A stretch of DNA of 64,000 nucleotides from Isoetes taiwanensis. Taxonomy: Eukaryota > Streptophyta > Lycopodiopsida > Isoetales > Isoetaceae. Below the pieces are notes generated by a model, which was given only the letters and a program-made list of their open reading frames with translations, was not told the origin of the DNA and did no database searches. The stretch covers positions 8,810,779-8,874,778 of the forward strand of contig JAJEKV010000059.1 in assembly GCA_021234155.1 (NCBI GenBank), read 5' to 3'. Made by a program: the position numbers and the translations under genes. Within the stretch, counting starts at the first letter, position 1. Every line of letters starts with the position of its first letter. This document shows positions 22,900-35,033 of the stretch, one piece after another.

Positions 22900-25685
22900 C
22901 ACCGAAGGAAACAAACAACGAAATGAAACAAATGTAACATCTTCCGAAATAAAAATATACTAACAATAGATAACTAACAACAATATTTTAATAAGTAGGA
23001 GCTAATCTAGCTCATGTACATATTAAGCCAAAATGTTATGCCAGCAATCACTTACTAGTAAGTGCTTATGGTAGCATACATATTAGTTTTCAGATTATAA
23101 AGTAGATACAAAAATTTAGATACAAAAGTAGCTTGATTTTAAGATACATATCAGATCCATTAGTCAATACATATCAGATCCATCAGTCTTATTAATTTAA
23201 ATCAGATCCCTCATCTTCATCTTCATTTGACACCCACTCTTCTTCCACTCCAGTCTCATAATCTTTAGCTTCTTGCAGCTCAAAAAGTTTATCAATACTA
23301 TCTTCCTCTTCTATATCATCATCAGGATCTGCATAAACATCATCAACTGGAGCAGTAGATGAAGAAGCCATATCATTTACACATGCGGGTGATCGTGATC
23401 TAGTCTGAGGCAAGTCAGTCTACCATTTCTTTATGCAACAAAGTATGCACATCTCTCTCTGCTGGTCTAATTATAGGCAACCTCAGCCAGAGTTTTATTG
23501 ATGTCAACCTTATCTATATTGACTTGGTTCACACAAGACATTTCCTTTAACTTTTCTAATGGCTTTAAATTTTGTCTACAATATATAAGACACTCCAATT
23601 GCCTCAAATCTAACCTGTATCACTGCTTACTTTGTGCTACTGAATACGCACTCCAATTTCTTTCACATGAGCCTGAAGCACAATCTTGAGACAAAACTCG
23701 GAGAGTTAACTTCTGCAATTGAGGAGTGGATGATCCATAAAACTCCCACCATATAATTGGCTTCAACATGGTTTCTCTTACTTGTGCAGAAGAAATAGAA
23801 AAGAGGCCTAAGTTATTGCGGAAGGTATACAGGTGCTCATTAAGGATTTGTTGCATTTCACCATCTTTAAATACCTTTAATATATATTCATGCCACGCTT
23901 TGTTGAGCTCAACATCTGTAAATTGATTATTCGATCACCATAGCGCGTGCAAGATGTGAGCAACAACATGGATTGGCTTATGAAACCAATTCCATTTAGC
24001 TTGTGTCTTATCTTTGATACTTTCAATGCGGCTGGACCCAAGAGCATGATGGGCATTCTAAAAAGTATTCAATGTCTCTGAAATTTTTTCCATAAACTCA
24101 TATATCAGCCCAAGAGTGCTGCCTTCCTATCAGAAATACATAAAACTATGTAAATTGGACTCAATCCTTTCACAATAGCCTCTACGTCATCCCAAAGACT
24201 TGCATCATAATACATCCTTTGTATTCTTAGTGCATCTCGCTCCTTATTTCCATCCCATTCTTTCCTTAAATCTGATACAACAGTCCTTATAATACACTTG
24301 ACATGATATACTGATATACAAACCTTGTACTTGATGGACGCAGGAGCTCAACCTGGCTATTCTCTCTATAGATACTTAATGCAGATGGTTTCGTAAGAAA
24401 AAAGTTAACTGTGTCCAGATTGCTCAATTACGTTGCTTACCCATTGGATCTTAGAAATGTCTTCAAGAAGTAAATCTAACGAGTGACTTGTGCAATGAGT
24501 CCAACAAATGCTTGTGTATTCTTTTTCAAGGTAATTCAGCCCCATGCTTTTACAATTAGATCCGTTATCTGTTATAACTTGGACAGCATTCTCTGGCCCA
24601 ATTTCCTCTATTGTTCTTTGTATCTCTTTGAAGATAAATCTGCCTGTAATTTTCTGACCAGTCTTTGAGCAATCAACTGCACGACGGAAAATGGTTCCCA
24701 TGCAACTAGATATCATAATATTCATAACATGTCTTCGTCTTCTATCTGACAATCCATTTGTAATAATAGAGCATCCATATTTAGTCCACTTTTCTTTGAT
24801 CGGTTTCAATTCTTCACCAACTATCTCCATCTCTTGATCTAATTCTTCTTGCCTCATTTTATTATATCCCACTCCCTTCCATGGCGTACCAATTTGAGAT
24901 ACTGATTTGATCATTTTCTTCCATTGCTTGGTGCGTAAGACATTGAAGGACAAATTGCACATGATAATACATCTGCGCACCTCTATCCTAGCTTACTTCT
25001 TTTGTGCACTAACCCAACTGGCTTTACTTAGTCTTCCTTGCTTTATTTCTTTTGAAGGGGCTCCTTAATTGTCATATCTATATTCTGAAGTGTATTTTGC
25101 ATAGCCATACCAAGATTTGGTGCATTTGCTTCTGCATCATTTTCAACTAAAGGCACTCACAATTTTTCACGTATCTGTCTTACTGTATCTTTAGAAATTT
25201 GCTTGCAACGTCCTGTCTTTTTAGTAGGCACTGCATACATGTGCTCCCTAACTCTAATCAAATTTGATGTCTTATCCATGCCACGGTACTTGCATTTCCA
25301 TTTTCTAGCTCCTGATTCTGCTGTGCACTTGCCAAGAACCGTTGTATACTCTCTAAACAACCAGTGGATTTCCTTCACCATTGGAATTTTTGCTAAAGAT
25401 GAAGATGGATGGAGTTCGTTAGCATTGGGAAACAGTATATCTTCTCGACCTTCCTATATTCAGCAAACAGTCCAATTTAAGGAGGCGGGAACAATAACTC
25501 TGGGCTTTATACAGAGCCGAAAACAATAACTCTAGGCTTTGTACGCCCAAAAAAAGGTCGTCTAAAAAGCAACGTAGCAAAAAAGGGAACGTGAATCTAA
25601 AGTTGTTTCGGATGACGTTTCGGCCAAAAATTGATTCATTCCATCTGACGTTTCATTCCATTGCGTTTCATTGTTTCGGTGCAAC
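22900..25685 (-). mobile_element. Decayed hAT transposon (outer limits tentative)
   Basis: The transposase remnant 23192-25381 is flanked by inverted words that may be terminal inverted repeats: TGCACCGAAGGAAAC at about 22900 and, read inverted, TGCACCGAAACAATGAAACG at about 25664-25683. No clear 8-bp target duplication could be found, so the limits are a suggestion. Confidence 0.4.
23192..25381 (-). pseudogene. hAT-type transposase remnant (BED finger, DUF659, hAT dimerisation)
   Basis: Read on the minus strand from 25381: an N-terminal BED-like zinc finger (GARKWKCKYRGMDK..., HMYAVPTKKTGRCKQIS), a DUF659 block at 24980-24405 (KWTKYGCSIITNGLSDRRRR, VQVITDNGSNCKSMG, ICWTHCTSHSLDLLLEDI), a degenerate middle with stops (24400-23900), then the C-terminal dimerisation segment at 23856-23620 (WWEFYGSSTPQLQKLTLRVL, SGSCERNWSAYS). 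An acidic tail encoded at 23413-23192 (DDDIEEEDS, NEDEDEG) fits the usual end of these proteins. The finger has lost its second Cys (CKYR instead of CxxC). Multiple stops make it non-functional. DUF659 hATs are common, often domesticated, in plants, but nothing here suggests domestication. Confidence 0.85.
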
Positions 25686-26282
25686 CATGATGCCAAAGTA
25701 TTAAAAAATTGCACTTATCTGATTTGGCTGAGATGTTTCCAACTATCGTTCTGGTATACAATTTATTTATCCACATGGACATCAACCAGGCTGATAACTT
25801 CAAATCATTTTGGTTTCTTTTATAAGTATGAATTAGATAATGGAGTATGTTCGTGAACTTCTGGGATGCTTTAGAAGTATGAATAATCAAAGGTGTATCT
25901 TTTTTCTATGCGGTGCACCATCCATATCTAAATGTAGCAGTTGAGACTCCGAAAGAAGGTTGGTTATTTGCTAATCTGCATTATGACATAGAACATAATT
26001 TTGTATGTCGACATTTTAAAGAGTATAGTGTATGCAGCTATCATAGAGTTGAGTACGGCCAAACATCTTCTTATAGGAGAGTTGTTGTTATGCCCAACCA
26101 AAATATTTTGCAGACCATTGTTATATAATTTGCATGCAAGTTGTTGTGGGCTAACAGATTGAATTAGTGCGGTTGGCATTAGAGTTATGGTCGCATGTTG
26201 TTCTCTAGTCTAGGGTATGGTGCACTTAGTAGATCCTAGACTAGTCCTAAGTACATTATGAACATAATGTAAGGGAGGGGCA
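25686..26282. other. Unclassified DNA
   Basis: No family recognised. The end (26270-26282) is a purine-rich run, GTAAGGGAGGGGCAA, directly before TGCTTGAATGG, which could be a polypurine tract next to an LTR start. Confidence 0.3.
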
Positions 26283-26518
26283 ATGCTTGAATGGGTTAGG
26301 CAACCCATGAAATAAAAGTTGAGCTTATGTTATAGTAAGCTAAGGTTAGAAATACCGTTAATGGTTTAAAAGAACCATTGCCTTTAAAAAGGTCTGAGCA
26401 CCCTTTAATCGGGGCAACCGGAATCGTAGCTCAGTCTGGTCAATTGGTCTAGGCTTGACAGCTGCATCAGAGGAAAGATGGCTTGAATGGGGCGGCCGGA
26501 TTTTGTCCCAGAGGTTAC

Positions 26519-26622
26519 GAGGAGGTGAACCCTCCCCTCAAGGAAATTACGGCAAATAACCCTCGAGGCCGGAGGCCGAGAGGGTTGTTGCCGTAATTTC
26601 CGAGAGGGGAGGGTTGACCTCC
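26519..26622. repeat. Palindromic module, related to the arms of the 11.4-kb foldback
   Basis: About 104 bases that fold on themselves: GGTGAACCCTCCCCTCA...AAATTACGGCAA on the left pairs with TTGCCGTAATTTCC...GAGGGGAGGGTTGACC on the right around a GAGGCCGGAGGCC centre. The outer words and spacing are the same as in the outer 110 bases of each arm of the 11441-12102 element, though the inner stem has changed on both sides in a compensating way (ATTACGGCAA for ATGGGAAATAA). Confidence 0.8.
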
Positions 26623-27430
26623 CTTAACCACTGGTCCGAGCAGGTTGAAGCACCGGAGTTGTTGTTGGATGCAAGAACAGATGCGATGCAGATGAGGAGC
26701 TTGCTCAATCAACGATTCTGCATTCTTTCTGCTTCTTTTCGCCCAAATTTCTGTTGAAACAGACCTTCAACTGGAATAGGAATGATCAAATGCAAAATTA
26801 ATCAAGTCTTCCGGAGCTTTTGAATGCTGAAACAGAGGAAAAATCAAAAGACATGTTTTTTTCCTGCCACAATCGAGTCAGAAAAATACATGCAAAAGCA
26901 TTCCAACAAAAAATTTAGCCGGATTAGCACCACAATTGAGATGCTGCAGATGAGGAATAGATGAGATGCAGATGAGGGAAAAATCGGAAAATACAGCCCA
27001 CATGAACTCCTTGCAGCAACCAGCACCAGCTGCCTGATTTCTTCCTAGTTGGAAACCATGAGCCTGAAACAAATCCGGAATGCAGAGCACAATACTCTCA
27101 TTATCCAAAATTCTAGCAAATCATTCTAAAAAGGCCCTGCAGTGGAGATCATTCTAAAAAGGCCTTACAGTGAAATCATTATTTGCAATGAAGCATCAGG
27201 GAGATTTAGCGGCATGATAGAGGGCCAGTTGAGGCCAGTTCGGGTGATTACTGCAATAATCATTGGAATATTCTCCAGGAAACGAATATTCGAAGTGTTA
27301 TAGAAATAATCATTGGAATATTCTTTAACAGAAGAATATTCTACAGATTATGCATAATAACTTGGTTTAGATACGGTGGGGAACGGTCGGATTGGCTTAA
27401 CCTGCAAGGACAAGTGGTTAAAGAAGAAAG
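26623..27430. mobile_element. Repeat next to the palindromic module, with inverted ends
   Basis: CCTTAACCACTGGTCCGAGCAGG at about 26620-26645 recurs inverted at about 27401-27426 (read as CTTTAACCACTTGTCCTTGCAGG). The stretch 27240-27430 with its GAATATT words also resembles the reverse complement of 12103-12260. So a non-autonomous element of about 0.8-0.9 kb with the palindromic module at one end is likely. No coding sequence. Confidence 0.45.
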
Positions 27431-28749
27431 CAACAGGCCGGATTGTGGATCCGGCAGGATCACCTGCCCTGCTGGGGTAATGCCACGTGGTCTAGCCACG
27501 ATTAGCAGGCTCTAGAATCAGAGGGAAAAGCCAGACTGTTATAGGGCAGCTGGTTATGGAGAAGGCCGGAAGTCTGTAAGCACAGACGGAGTTGGAACAA
27601 CGGAAGAACCAGGACCTCTGGGAGCGGATTGGTTGGCAAAGGAGTTTGATCTGGAAAGGATCTACGTGGGTGAAGTTGGAGACATTTGGGTAAGCCCTGG
27701 ATTGATAATCTAGTCTGTGCCATGACAAGCTGGTCTTCTATAAAGAAGACAAAAACTGAAAGCTAAACTAAATGATTGAACTTTTACCCTGAAGGCAATA
27801 CTTGATTGCCTTGAGAAACTTCTGTAACCAATACTCAGAGCGTCATAGATGGTCTTCCAGTCCCATTTTGTTAACAGGGATGTTTATCTGGACTGCTAAA
27901 GCTTTGCTCAGCGAAGGATTTCGTTGTGGCGGAGCAACAACAATATGGTTCTGCAGCCCACGGCAAGCCAGTAGGGCTTGGCATTCCTTAAGGCCCCTCT
28001 GATATTGTTCATATTAAGAATACTAGGGACATATGATTATTTGTCCTAGTTAAGAAACCCATGTAAACTAATGAGAGAAGGGTTTAGCATTGGTATGGGA
28101 CAATGCTAGATCCTTGTCAATAGGTAGAATTACATGTGGTGGCGAGTAGTATCGTAAGATACTTGACTCCGCATATATTAAAGCGGAGTAGACGGACATC
28201 ATGGATGTTTGTCATAGGGAGTTCAATGTATGGCATAGTTATTGATAAGCGTGGCTTGTCTGAATAGGGACAAAGGTGCTTGTGAGGTAAAGCTTGTCAC
28301 TGGTATGAGATAGTGGCATGCGGAACCAACACTCTAGTAGCCTGAGACCTTATGGTGCCTGCAGTTTCTCCCTTACACTGGATCCACCAGCGCAGGGGTT
28401 CTAGACGACGTACTGTCTAGATATGGTGGGGTGTATCTGCTTGGCAGATACTATGGTGCATGTGGTGGATTCCATATGTGTGTACTTGCAGTTCGTCAGT
28501 CATTGCTTCGAGTTGACACTACCGGATAACTCTTATGCATGTTACTAACACGTGGAAGCTTGTGCAGGCTGTTTGATAGTTGGCGGAGCGTACATGTGCA
28601 TTTAGTTATCTTGTGTTGTCGTCTTGTTATCTGTATACGTGGTTTTCATGTATATAGCCTCGTGGGAGGCAGTACTTGTTCTGTGTACTCTGATGTTTTA
28701 ATGTGAATTCAAATCGAAAATTTTGGTACTAAAATTTTGGTTCGTAACA

Positions 28750-30490
28750 GTTGCGATATTTAAGGAGAGTTCCAATATCCAGGTAGCATGTAACGATTGC
28801 TTTTAAGACTTTAATCTAAAATAATAAGAGTGATCTTTGCAATTGGTTCTTTCAACTTGACTCAATTGCGTAGTGCATAATGGTATGCAACTGGTAAGAT
28901 ATTCTTTTTTCTGTTAATGAATTGGTGTTGATTGTGTGGTATATCTCTGGCCAATGCAAACAAATCGAATTCAAGTATCACTTTTTTGGAATTGCAATGA
29001 GGAGAATCTTGCATTTACACAATTAAGAAGGCTTAGTGAGGTAGTTCCCTTGGTCTCTTAGTTCTAGAGAATAGAATGTATGCATTGCTTTTTTGTCTCA
29101 TGTTTTTTACAGAGACCATGGCTTATAGACAATGAAACAATGTACACCTAAAGAACTGCTTGGAGAAATGTTTATCTCTACTCTCACATAAAACTGCTCG
29201 TTTGGAAGTCTAGTTTAAGCCCCTAAGCCTGATTAATGCCCAAACAAACATGATGTGTAGAAGTTTTAGCCTCATATACAAGTTTTTGCCTCAACAACGG
29301 ATGACCTCATACTTTCCAACCATTTATTTATTGGTAGTAGACAAATATGTGTATAGCAATCTTATGGGAGGCATAAATTAGTAGTAAAGCATCTTTTAAG
29401 AACCTCATGATAATAAACAAGTTAGTGCTTGACTTGAGGGTAGGCACTTAACCGCACTCATGCATTTGACCTTTATTTTTGACATGTTAGATGCTTTATG
29501 CTAAAGCTGGAAAGGATGGTGATAGCCATCTCATTCTTGCCACCGACTGCTACTAGGTTACCACTTCTCCAATTTAAGTTGGCGCTTGCTAATAAATTGG
29601 GAGCCATTAAACTAGGTGATAAAGTATAGATATTCATTTACTTACTTACTCTTTTCTGGATCTCTGAAGAAGAAACGGGGCTACTCTAATATCAAAATTG
29701 ACTCGAAATCGTAAATGTGAGTTTTATATCAAAGATAAGTATGGAGGTCAAAAGGCATAGTCGATGGACAATCGATCGAATATGAGTGATAAATACCATC
29801 TTTGCAACTTCCTGCTAAAAGCTCATCCTTCTGAATTTGGTCGATTGAATCGGTTCGACTTTATTCTAAACTTACTCTAGCGTTGAAGTAAGAAACGCAA
29901 TGGAGAAAGGTGGGATAGATCAAACAACTCATTTGTTGGGGCCTTGCCTTCAAAACTACTAGATTAATGAGCTTAATAAGTACAAACATTAAATTAGCTC
30001 TTAGATCTCATATGATGCAGCTGAACAATTGTTCTAGATGAGCGAGGTTGTTAAAGAAATTGAAATTTTAGTAATACAGGTGGCTAACTAAGGAATCATC
30101 TTTTTGAATTGGTTGAATTACAGATAGAGAAGCTAGATCTAGGAGATAGAAGGCTCCAAGCTAGCTTCTTGTCATCATTTGCAAATTGTGCATGTTGTAC
30201 ACGAAGTTGTAGGAGTTTACAAAAGTTGCATGTAAATGGGTGTTTTAAGGATTAGAGGATTTAAAAACAATTGCAAAAAGTGTTCTAATCTCCAAGAATT
30301 AAATCTGATAAAACTCCATGCAAAAGTAGAAGGCTTAATATTGTTGGGTTGTTTGGTTTTCATTGTACAAATCATGAGAGACTTGCCCTTTCTAACAACA
30401 TCACTTTTGGTTGATGCTTGCATGCATTGCATTTAAGTGCTCAGCTCCTAAGAAAATTGCAATTTTTGATAAGGCTCGTGTCTGAAACAG
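28750..30490. other. Intergenic DNA, nothing recognised
   Basis: Unclassified AT-rich sequence. Open frames at 30217-30436 overlap on both strands and have no motif. Confidence 0.35.
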
Positions 30491-30499
30491 TAATTCAAG

Positions 30500-30640
30500 T
30501 GCCTTAATAAAGTCTCAATGTCCATCTCATCTAGTCTAAGTATATATCCTGTGCCTTAATAAAGTCTCAATGTCCATCTCATCTAGTCTAGTATATATCC
30601 TGTGCCTCAATAAAGTCTCAATGTCCGTCTCATCTAGATC
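30500..30640. repeat. Three tandem copies of a ~51-bp unit
   Basis: Units start at about 30500, 30551 and 30602, each beginning GTGCCT(T/C)AATAAAGTCTCA and containing GTCC(A/G)TCTCATCTAG. The first two are nearly identical; the third is cut short and has two substitutions. Confidence 0.85.
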
Positions 30641-31891
30641 CTCCTATATTATAATGTTTTAGGGTGTGTAGTAAACCACGCCCTAAAAATCTGAACAGCC
30701 TAAATTTGATCTAGCAATTTGGACGAAACAGATAATCGCGATTTTTTGCCCTTCTTCTCGCCCTAGGATACGCAGAAGAGGCCGTCGGATTTGCTCAGGA
30801 GGAGTGGGTGGAAGCGGCATATTGGTTCTCATTTTTTAATTTGATGGTAGAATTGGATATGAGCAAATCCACAGCTTTTATCATTTTTTTGATCGTGTGA
30901 TTGCGAATTTAATGTGAAGTTCGACGTATACCTACTCCGCCATAGAGTGTACCATAGTTCTTTTGATGCTGCCTAATATGCCTTTGGGCATCGGCTTGCG
31001 AGTGGTATGCAATCTCATTTTCCTGGGCTAGCTCATCTCCCTGCTTTTGAACATCATATTGTTTCATGTAACAATAAGGACTTCCAGGACCGGATTGAGA
31101 ATATGGAAGAACGAGTCCTTTTGTTTTTAGCTTATGAGTTGAATATTGATTCTGTGGAGTACGTAAATTTGGAGAATGAAATATGTTCAAACAAAGCCAG
31201 CACCATTCAGGAAAACAAGGGGTCTTGTTTCAGGCTCCTTGGTGCAAACTCTCGGTCTTTTTGTTGATTTGGCTTGCTTTTCTTGCGCTTCAGACATTGA
31301 AGGGCACTAAGAATAACAAGATAAATCTAAATTTCTTTGTTGATTTAAATCACAGCGTGCTAAATCTAGAACCATGTGGAGTTGGATATTGGGTTTTGAC
31401 TGCATTTTAGTCCCCATTGCATTTCTTATTATGTATCGAATGGGCATATATGTCCGCAGACCTGTGCAAGATGAAGACATCATTACAGAGATATAAGTCA
31501 AGACATTATGCATCGATCTTTTTGGGTAGAAAACAAATCCTTCTGGCATTGTTTGCTGGAGTATTGAAGTTGGCATGATCGTTAACGCTATTGTTTTGGA
31601 AATTGGAATGCACCCCTCGGTTGAGTATTGAGAGGTGGTAATTGCTACAACTACTGCCTTCATGGTTTTCTTCTCTTCTTTGCAGTCAGTGGCACAATTC
31701 TGGCTCATTGGAAGCACGTTCAGCCTTTCATTAGAATGTCATGGCATGCGACATGCTTTGAAACAAAGATCATTCATATCAAGCCAAGGATAACGAGCTA
31801 TCCACTAGAGGTATTCAATAAACACTCTGTCCGTTTCAATAAAGGATCTATTTATTTGCTTTGAATTGATAGAAATTGATTTTTCTGGAAT
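30641..31891. other. Left flank of the Ty3 element, unclassified
   Basis: A short hairpin (TTTTAGGGTGTG against CACGCCCTAAAA) lies at about 30658-30689. The frames at 31007-31410 and 31307-31717 (opposite strands) show no known family. Confidence 0.35.
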
Positions 31892-31896
31892 GCTAG

Positions 31897-33533
31897 TGTG
31901 ACGTTCCAAGTATTTATACGGTATAGGTATAAATATGTTGACACGTCACCGAGTATACATACGCCACCATGGGGTATGAGAACCTAGGGGGTTGACTTAA
32001 AAGGGATTAAATTAGCTATGCTAATTTAATTATTAAGGATAATAACCTATAACTAAGGAACTAATATTTAAAAGCCATAATTCAATTAATTATGGTTTGG
32101 GAAGGCGCCACGTGGCCACCCTCGGTTGGCTACCATGGTAATGCTAATTGGGATCAACAAGGTGGATCACCACCCCCATATCAGCCACAACTCACCTTGA
32201 GCAGTGGAGCGCCACCCTTGTGACCAGAGCTGAACGCCACCTTGAGCAGTTGGACGCCAACCTTCTTACACAAGCTGAACACCAAGACCAAGAAGATGGA
32301 AATCCCCAATGACAACGGGTCCAGCAGAAACACAGGTGGGTGGCTAGTGTAGTTGTGAATTCTAGGATAGCGCCCCTTTTGGGCACCTGTTTGGGTTGTT
32401 GGTTTGTTCTCTCTGTGTTTACTCGTAGGAACTAACCCTTGATTGTAAAGGTAAGTTCTCTTTATATTCTGATTCTGGTTTTGCTCGTAAAAGATGGATT
32501 GATGGTTCTTTGTCGAATATTACTCTGGAAATGGGGGAGTTAAGGGGGGGGTAGTGACCTCTGAGCCCATTTATTGTAGTATGCTCCTAGATAGAGCCCT
32601 ATATTATCCCGTTAAATGCGGCCTGTGCACAAGAGCCCACCGGGTCATAGATGCTATGGACTGGCTTAGCACCAGATAAGGAACACAGTGGTGAAGTGGT
32701 TGGTGGGGTCTTGCACGAACATAAAAGGCTCCTGAGACTCCTATAGTGAGCTAGGCCTGATAGCCTGTCACGTAGAGGGCCGGGTATGGGTCTGACACTC
32801 CCTGGGTGTAGAGGTGTGACCCGTATGGGGCACCTTGCACTTTGAGTAGATTTAGGGCGAGTAAGTCGGGTACGGATGTGGGGGTCGCTGATGCGCACGT
32901 ATTCTCTAGCTTCGCCCATGGAGCCACCGTGATTCCGAAGGGGACGCCTCGACCTGCCTCATCGGACCGGGACTTCATGAACCCCGAGTAGGCTCAACAG
33001 GGTGATGCCTCGAGCACAAGGTCCCGAAAGGCTATAGCGGCGCCATAGCGTGGAGTTGACCCATCCGCAAAGTGTGCAATGTGAGGGGCGGATGGAGTGG
33101 ACAACCCTAGCCAATGTTCTATGCCAGCCAACGCCATGTCAAGATTCGGTCTGGCTGATCTCTTGAGGCCTAGCCGTCGGTCGATCCTCACCGAGTCCGA
33201 ACCGGGGGTAGAACCATGGGTTTGGGGTGTTTTCGTGAGGTTTAGATGCATATTCTCTACCGCTGGTATTTGATGAATGTGCCACCCTTCGTGGTGGTTA
33301 TTTATATGTGATTTATGCCGTGGTGCTAACCCTTGTATTCACGCTTCCGCGACGTAGGAGCCCCATTGAAGGCGTGGGCCGAATGACCCCTTCGTGTCCT
33401 TCTTTCGGGCATCATATTACAGGTGGCCCGTAATAGACGGAGGGCCCTGCTCATGGCGAGTTGGTCGCCATGGGAGGGGAAAGTCCCCGTATGTATATAC
33501 TGTAGAGGGTCGATATGTTTGAGAGCCGCCACA
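31897..33533 (+). repeat. 5' LTR of the Ty3/gypsy element
   Basis: Begins TGTGACGTTCC and ends GCCGCCACA, one base before the primer-binding site. It matches the 3' LTR along its whole length; the stretch to about 32330 differs at only a handful of positions. It contains TATAAATA (31928-31935; mutated in the 3' LTR), a G-box-like CCACGTGG (32108-32115) and a strong splice-donor word AAAG|GTAAGT at 32450/32451. The transcription start cannot be placed from sequence alone. Confidence 0.95.
32448..32456 (+). promoter_or_regulatory. Putative 5' splice site in the LTR
   Basis: AAGGTAAGT, a near-perfect plant donor, present also in the 3' LTR (GT at 43944-43945). Two well-formed acceptors precede the downstream coding blocks (TTTTGCAG before 37393; TTTAATATAG before 38118). 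Leader splicing of LTR retrotransposon RNA is known in some families; use here is inference. Confidence 0.4.
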
Positions 33534-33534
33534 G

Positions 33535-33548
33535 TGGTATCGAGAGCC
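33535..33548 (+). other. Primer-binding site (initiator tRNA-Met type)
   Basis: TGGTATCGAGAGCC starts two bases after the LTR end. It corresponds to the usual plant TGGTATCAGAGCC complement of tRNA-iMet with one extra or changed base. Confidence 0.85.
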
Positions 33549-34248
33549 GTGATTTCGGTTACTCAAATCATAGCATCGACAAAACCCTAACTCGCTAGTT
33601 CGGTAGTTAGGAGAGAGAGAGTTAAGCAAGAGTGAGTGTTTAAGTCTTTGATGTTTGATTTAGTGCTAGGTTAATGTAATAGACTGTAATTCCTAAAGAA
33701 GTCTGGGCCGACTGGAAGACCCAAGTTTCGAGGAGCTATAACTTTTTGTAGGTAGCTCGGATGAAGGCGAAAACGGCTCCAATGGATCGGGCACCTCTCA
33801 AATACCCTAGGGGGGCACGTCTTCTGAGGTAAAAATGACAACAGCCCAAAAAAATGAAAAGGGCTGCCTTTTACTCGTGAGGTGTTTCTTTTTCGAAAAT
33901 AAAACGCCAGATAAGCAACGCAAATACTCTGATACGGTCGCGCGTATTTTTATACGCGCCTGTTTGAAATTTTTTTAAAAAAATATATATATTTTTTTGA
34001 AAAACTTTAATAAAAAGTTAAAAGTTAAAATTTGAATTTTGAATTATATTTTTGGGCGTGTGTTTTCTCTGAGCACCCTTTTCCGCCATAGCCGCCGGAC
34101 CTAAGCTCCGAATCCGCCATAGCTGACCTCCACGCCTCCCTTGTATCTGCCCTACACCCCGGTGCCCTTACTTACCCCTTAGCGCCGTCCCGCCTTGCTT
34201 GAGCGCCTCCTTTTCCTTCTCCCTTGTTGTTCCCTGCCAAGTACGACC
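33549..34248 (+). other. Untranslated leader of the element
   Basis: No open frame of interest. It includes an AT-rich patch with a TATATATAT run (about 33979) and then a CT-rich stretch to the first start codon. The word TCCGCCATAGC occurs twice (about 34082 and 34112). Confidence 0.6.
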
Positions 34249-34992
34249 ATGCCGCGCTTCAAGCTGACCGTGGATTTGAAGAAGCTGAATGTATTTCAGT
34301 TGTTTGCCGCATTAGTCGAGCATCTTGCGGACGAGGATCCAATGATAGATACCATCCTTAATCTTTTTGTCAAGCACTTTGTCGAGGGCCGAAGAGTCCC
34401 CTACCCTATCTTCCACTTCAACGAGCGTTTCCTCCTCAAGTTGAATGAAGCTGGGCAGGACTACACTCTTGTGGAGCAGCCGGACCATGCATGGGCTGTG
34501 GTGAAGTTTTACCCTTCGCCAGGACCAGATGACGACCCTGTAGAGCTTAGTCGGAATGAAGCTCAGAGGATCATGCATCTTGCCCGCCTAGAAGACTTGC
34601 ACCAGATAGCCAGTGCTCCACGGGACCTAAGGATGGACCGCTTCTACTATTTGGGGAGGGGTCGTATACTTACCTACCAAGAATACTTTAACCTTCCTAC
34701 CTTTTCTTGGAATGAAGGCCTTAATAGTTTCATTTTTGAAAATGTTCCGCCACGGTTTAGCCAGTGCCACCTAGAATCCATCCAAGAAGATATGCGGGCA
34801 CGGCCGGACCGGTACCATACTGAGATTGCCCGGCGTACCCAAGTGCGTCTGGAAAGAGAGGCCAGGGCTGAAGAACAAGAGCGGCTACAAAAGGAAGGCG
34901 AAGACCTCCATAGCCAGCAGAGTGAGCACGAGCAGGGGGATCAGCTAGATCACCAGCGCAGCAGACTCTTGATGCTGGACAGCAGGACCTAG
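34249..34992 (+). CDS. Retrotransposon accessory block 1, unknown protein
   Basis: A 247-residue frame starting [20 protein letters not shown] do not recognise the family. Residues 1-180 look like a folded domain (regular hydrophobic pattern, [47 protein letters not shown]). From about 185 it becomes charged and helical ([20 protein letters not shown]), then Gln/His-rich. The frame stops at 34990, but another frame is open across this point and continues without a stop into the histone block, so the two were probably one protein; a small indel at about 34935-34985 would explain the break. The ATG is the first in a CT-rich leader. An upstream non-ATG extension is not needed. Confidence 0.65.
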   Translation: MPRFKLTVDLKKLNVFQLFAALVEHLADEDPMIDTILNLFVKHFVEGRRVPYPIFHFNERFLLKLNEAGQDYTLVEQPDHAWAVVKFYPSPGPDDDPVELSRNEAQRIMHLARLEDLHQIASAPRDLRMDRFYYLGRGRILTYQEYFNLPTFSWNEGLNSFIFENVPPRFSQCHLESIQEDMRARPDRYHTEIARRTQVRLEREARAEEQERLQKEGEDLHSQQSEHEQGDQLDHQRSRLLMLDSRT

Positions 34993-35033
34993 GTGCGGGT
35001 CAGGGCGTTAATCCCCAGCCAAACCCTGTTGAT

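Larger units (their letters stand above)
26283..28749 (+). mobile_element. LTR-like noncoding block (tentative)
   Basis: Starts with TG right after a purine run and ends at TTCGTAACA (28749). It has no coding sequence and its composition is LTR-like (mixed, T/G-rich, short local repeats such as TACTTGACTCCGC...GCGGAGTA). It is interrupted by the palindromic module at 26519-26622 and adjoining repeat sequence to about 27430. No second copy in the window, no primer-binding site after the end, and no target duplication was confirmed. It could equally be another repeat class. Confidence 0.25.

Noticed and set aside
26422-26500. tRNA gene or tRNA-derived SINE (TAGCTCAGTCTGG resembles an A box)
   Set aside because: No convincing B box at the right distance and no cloverleaf could be drawn.
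30500-30640. CRISPR array
   Set aside because: Three head-to-tail copies without unique spacers, in a plant nuclear context.
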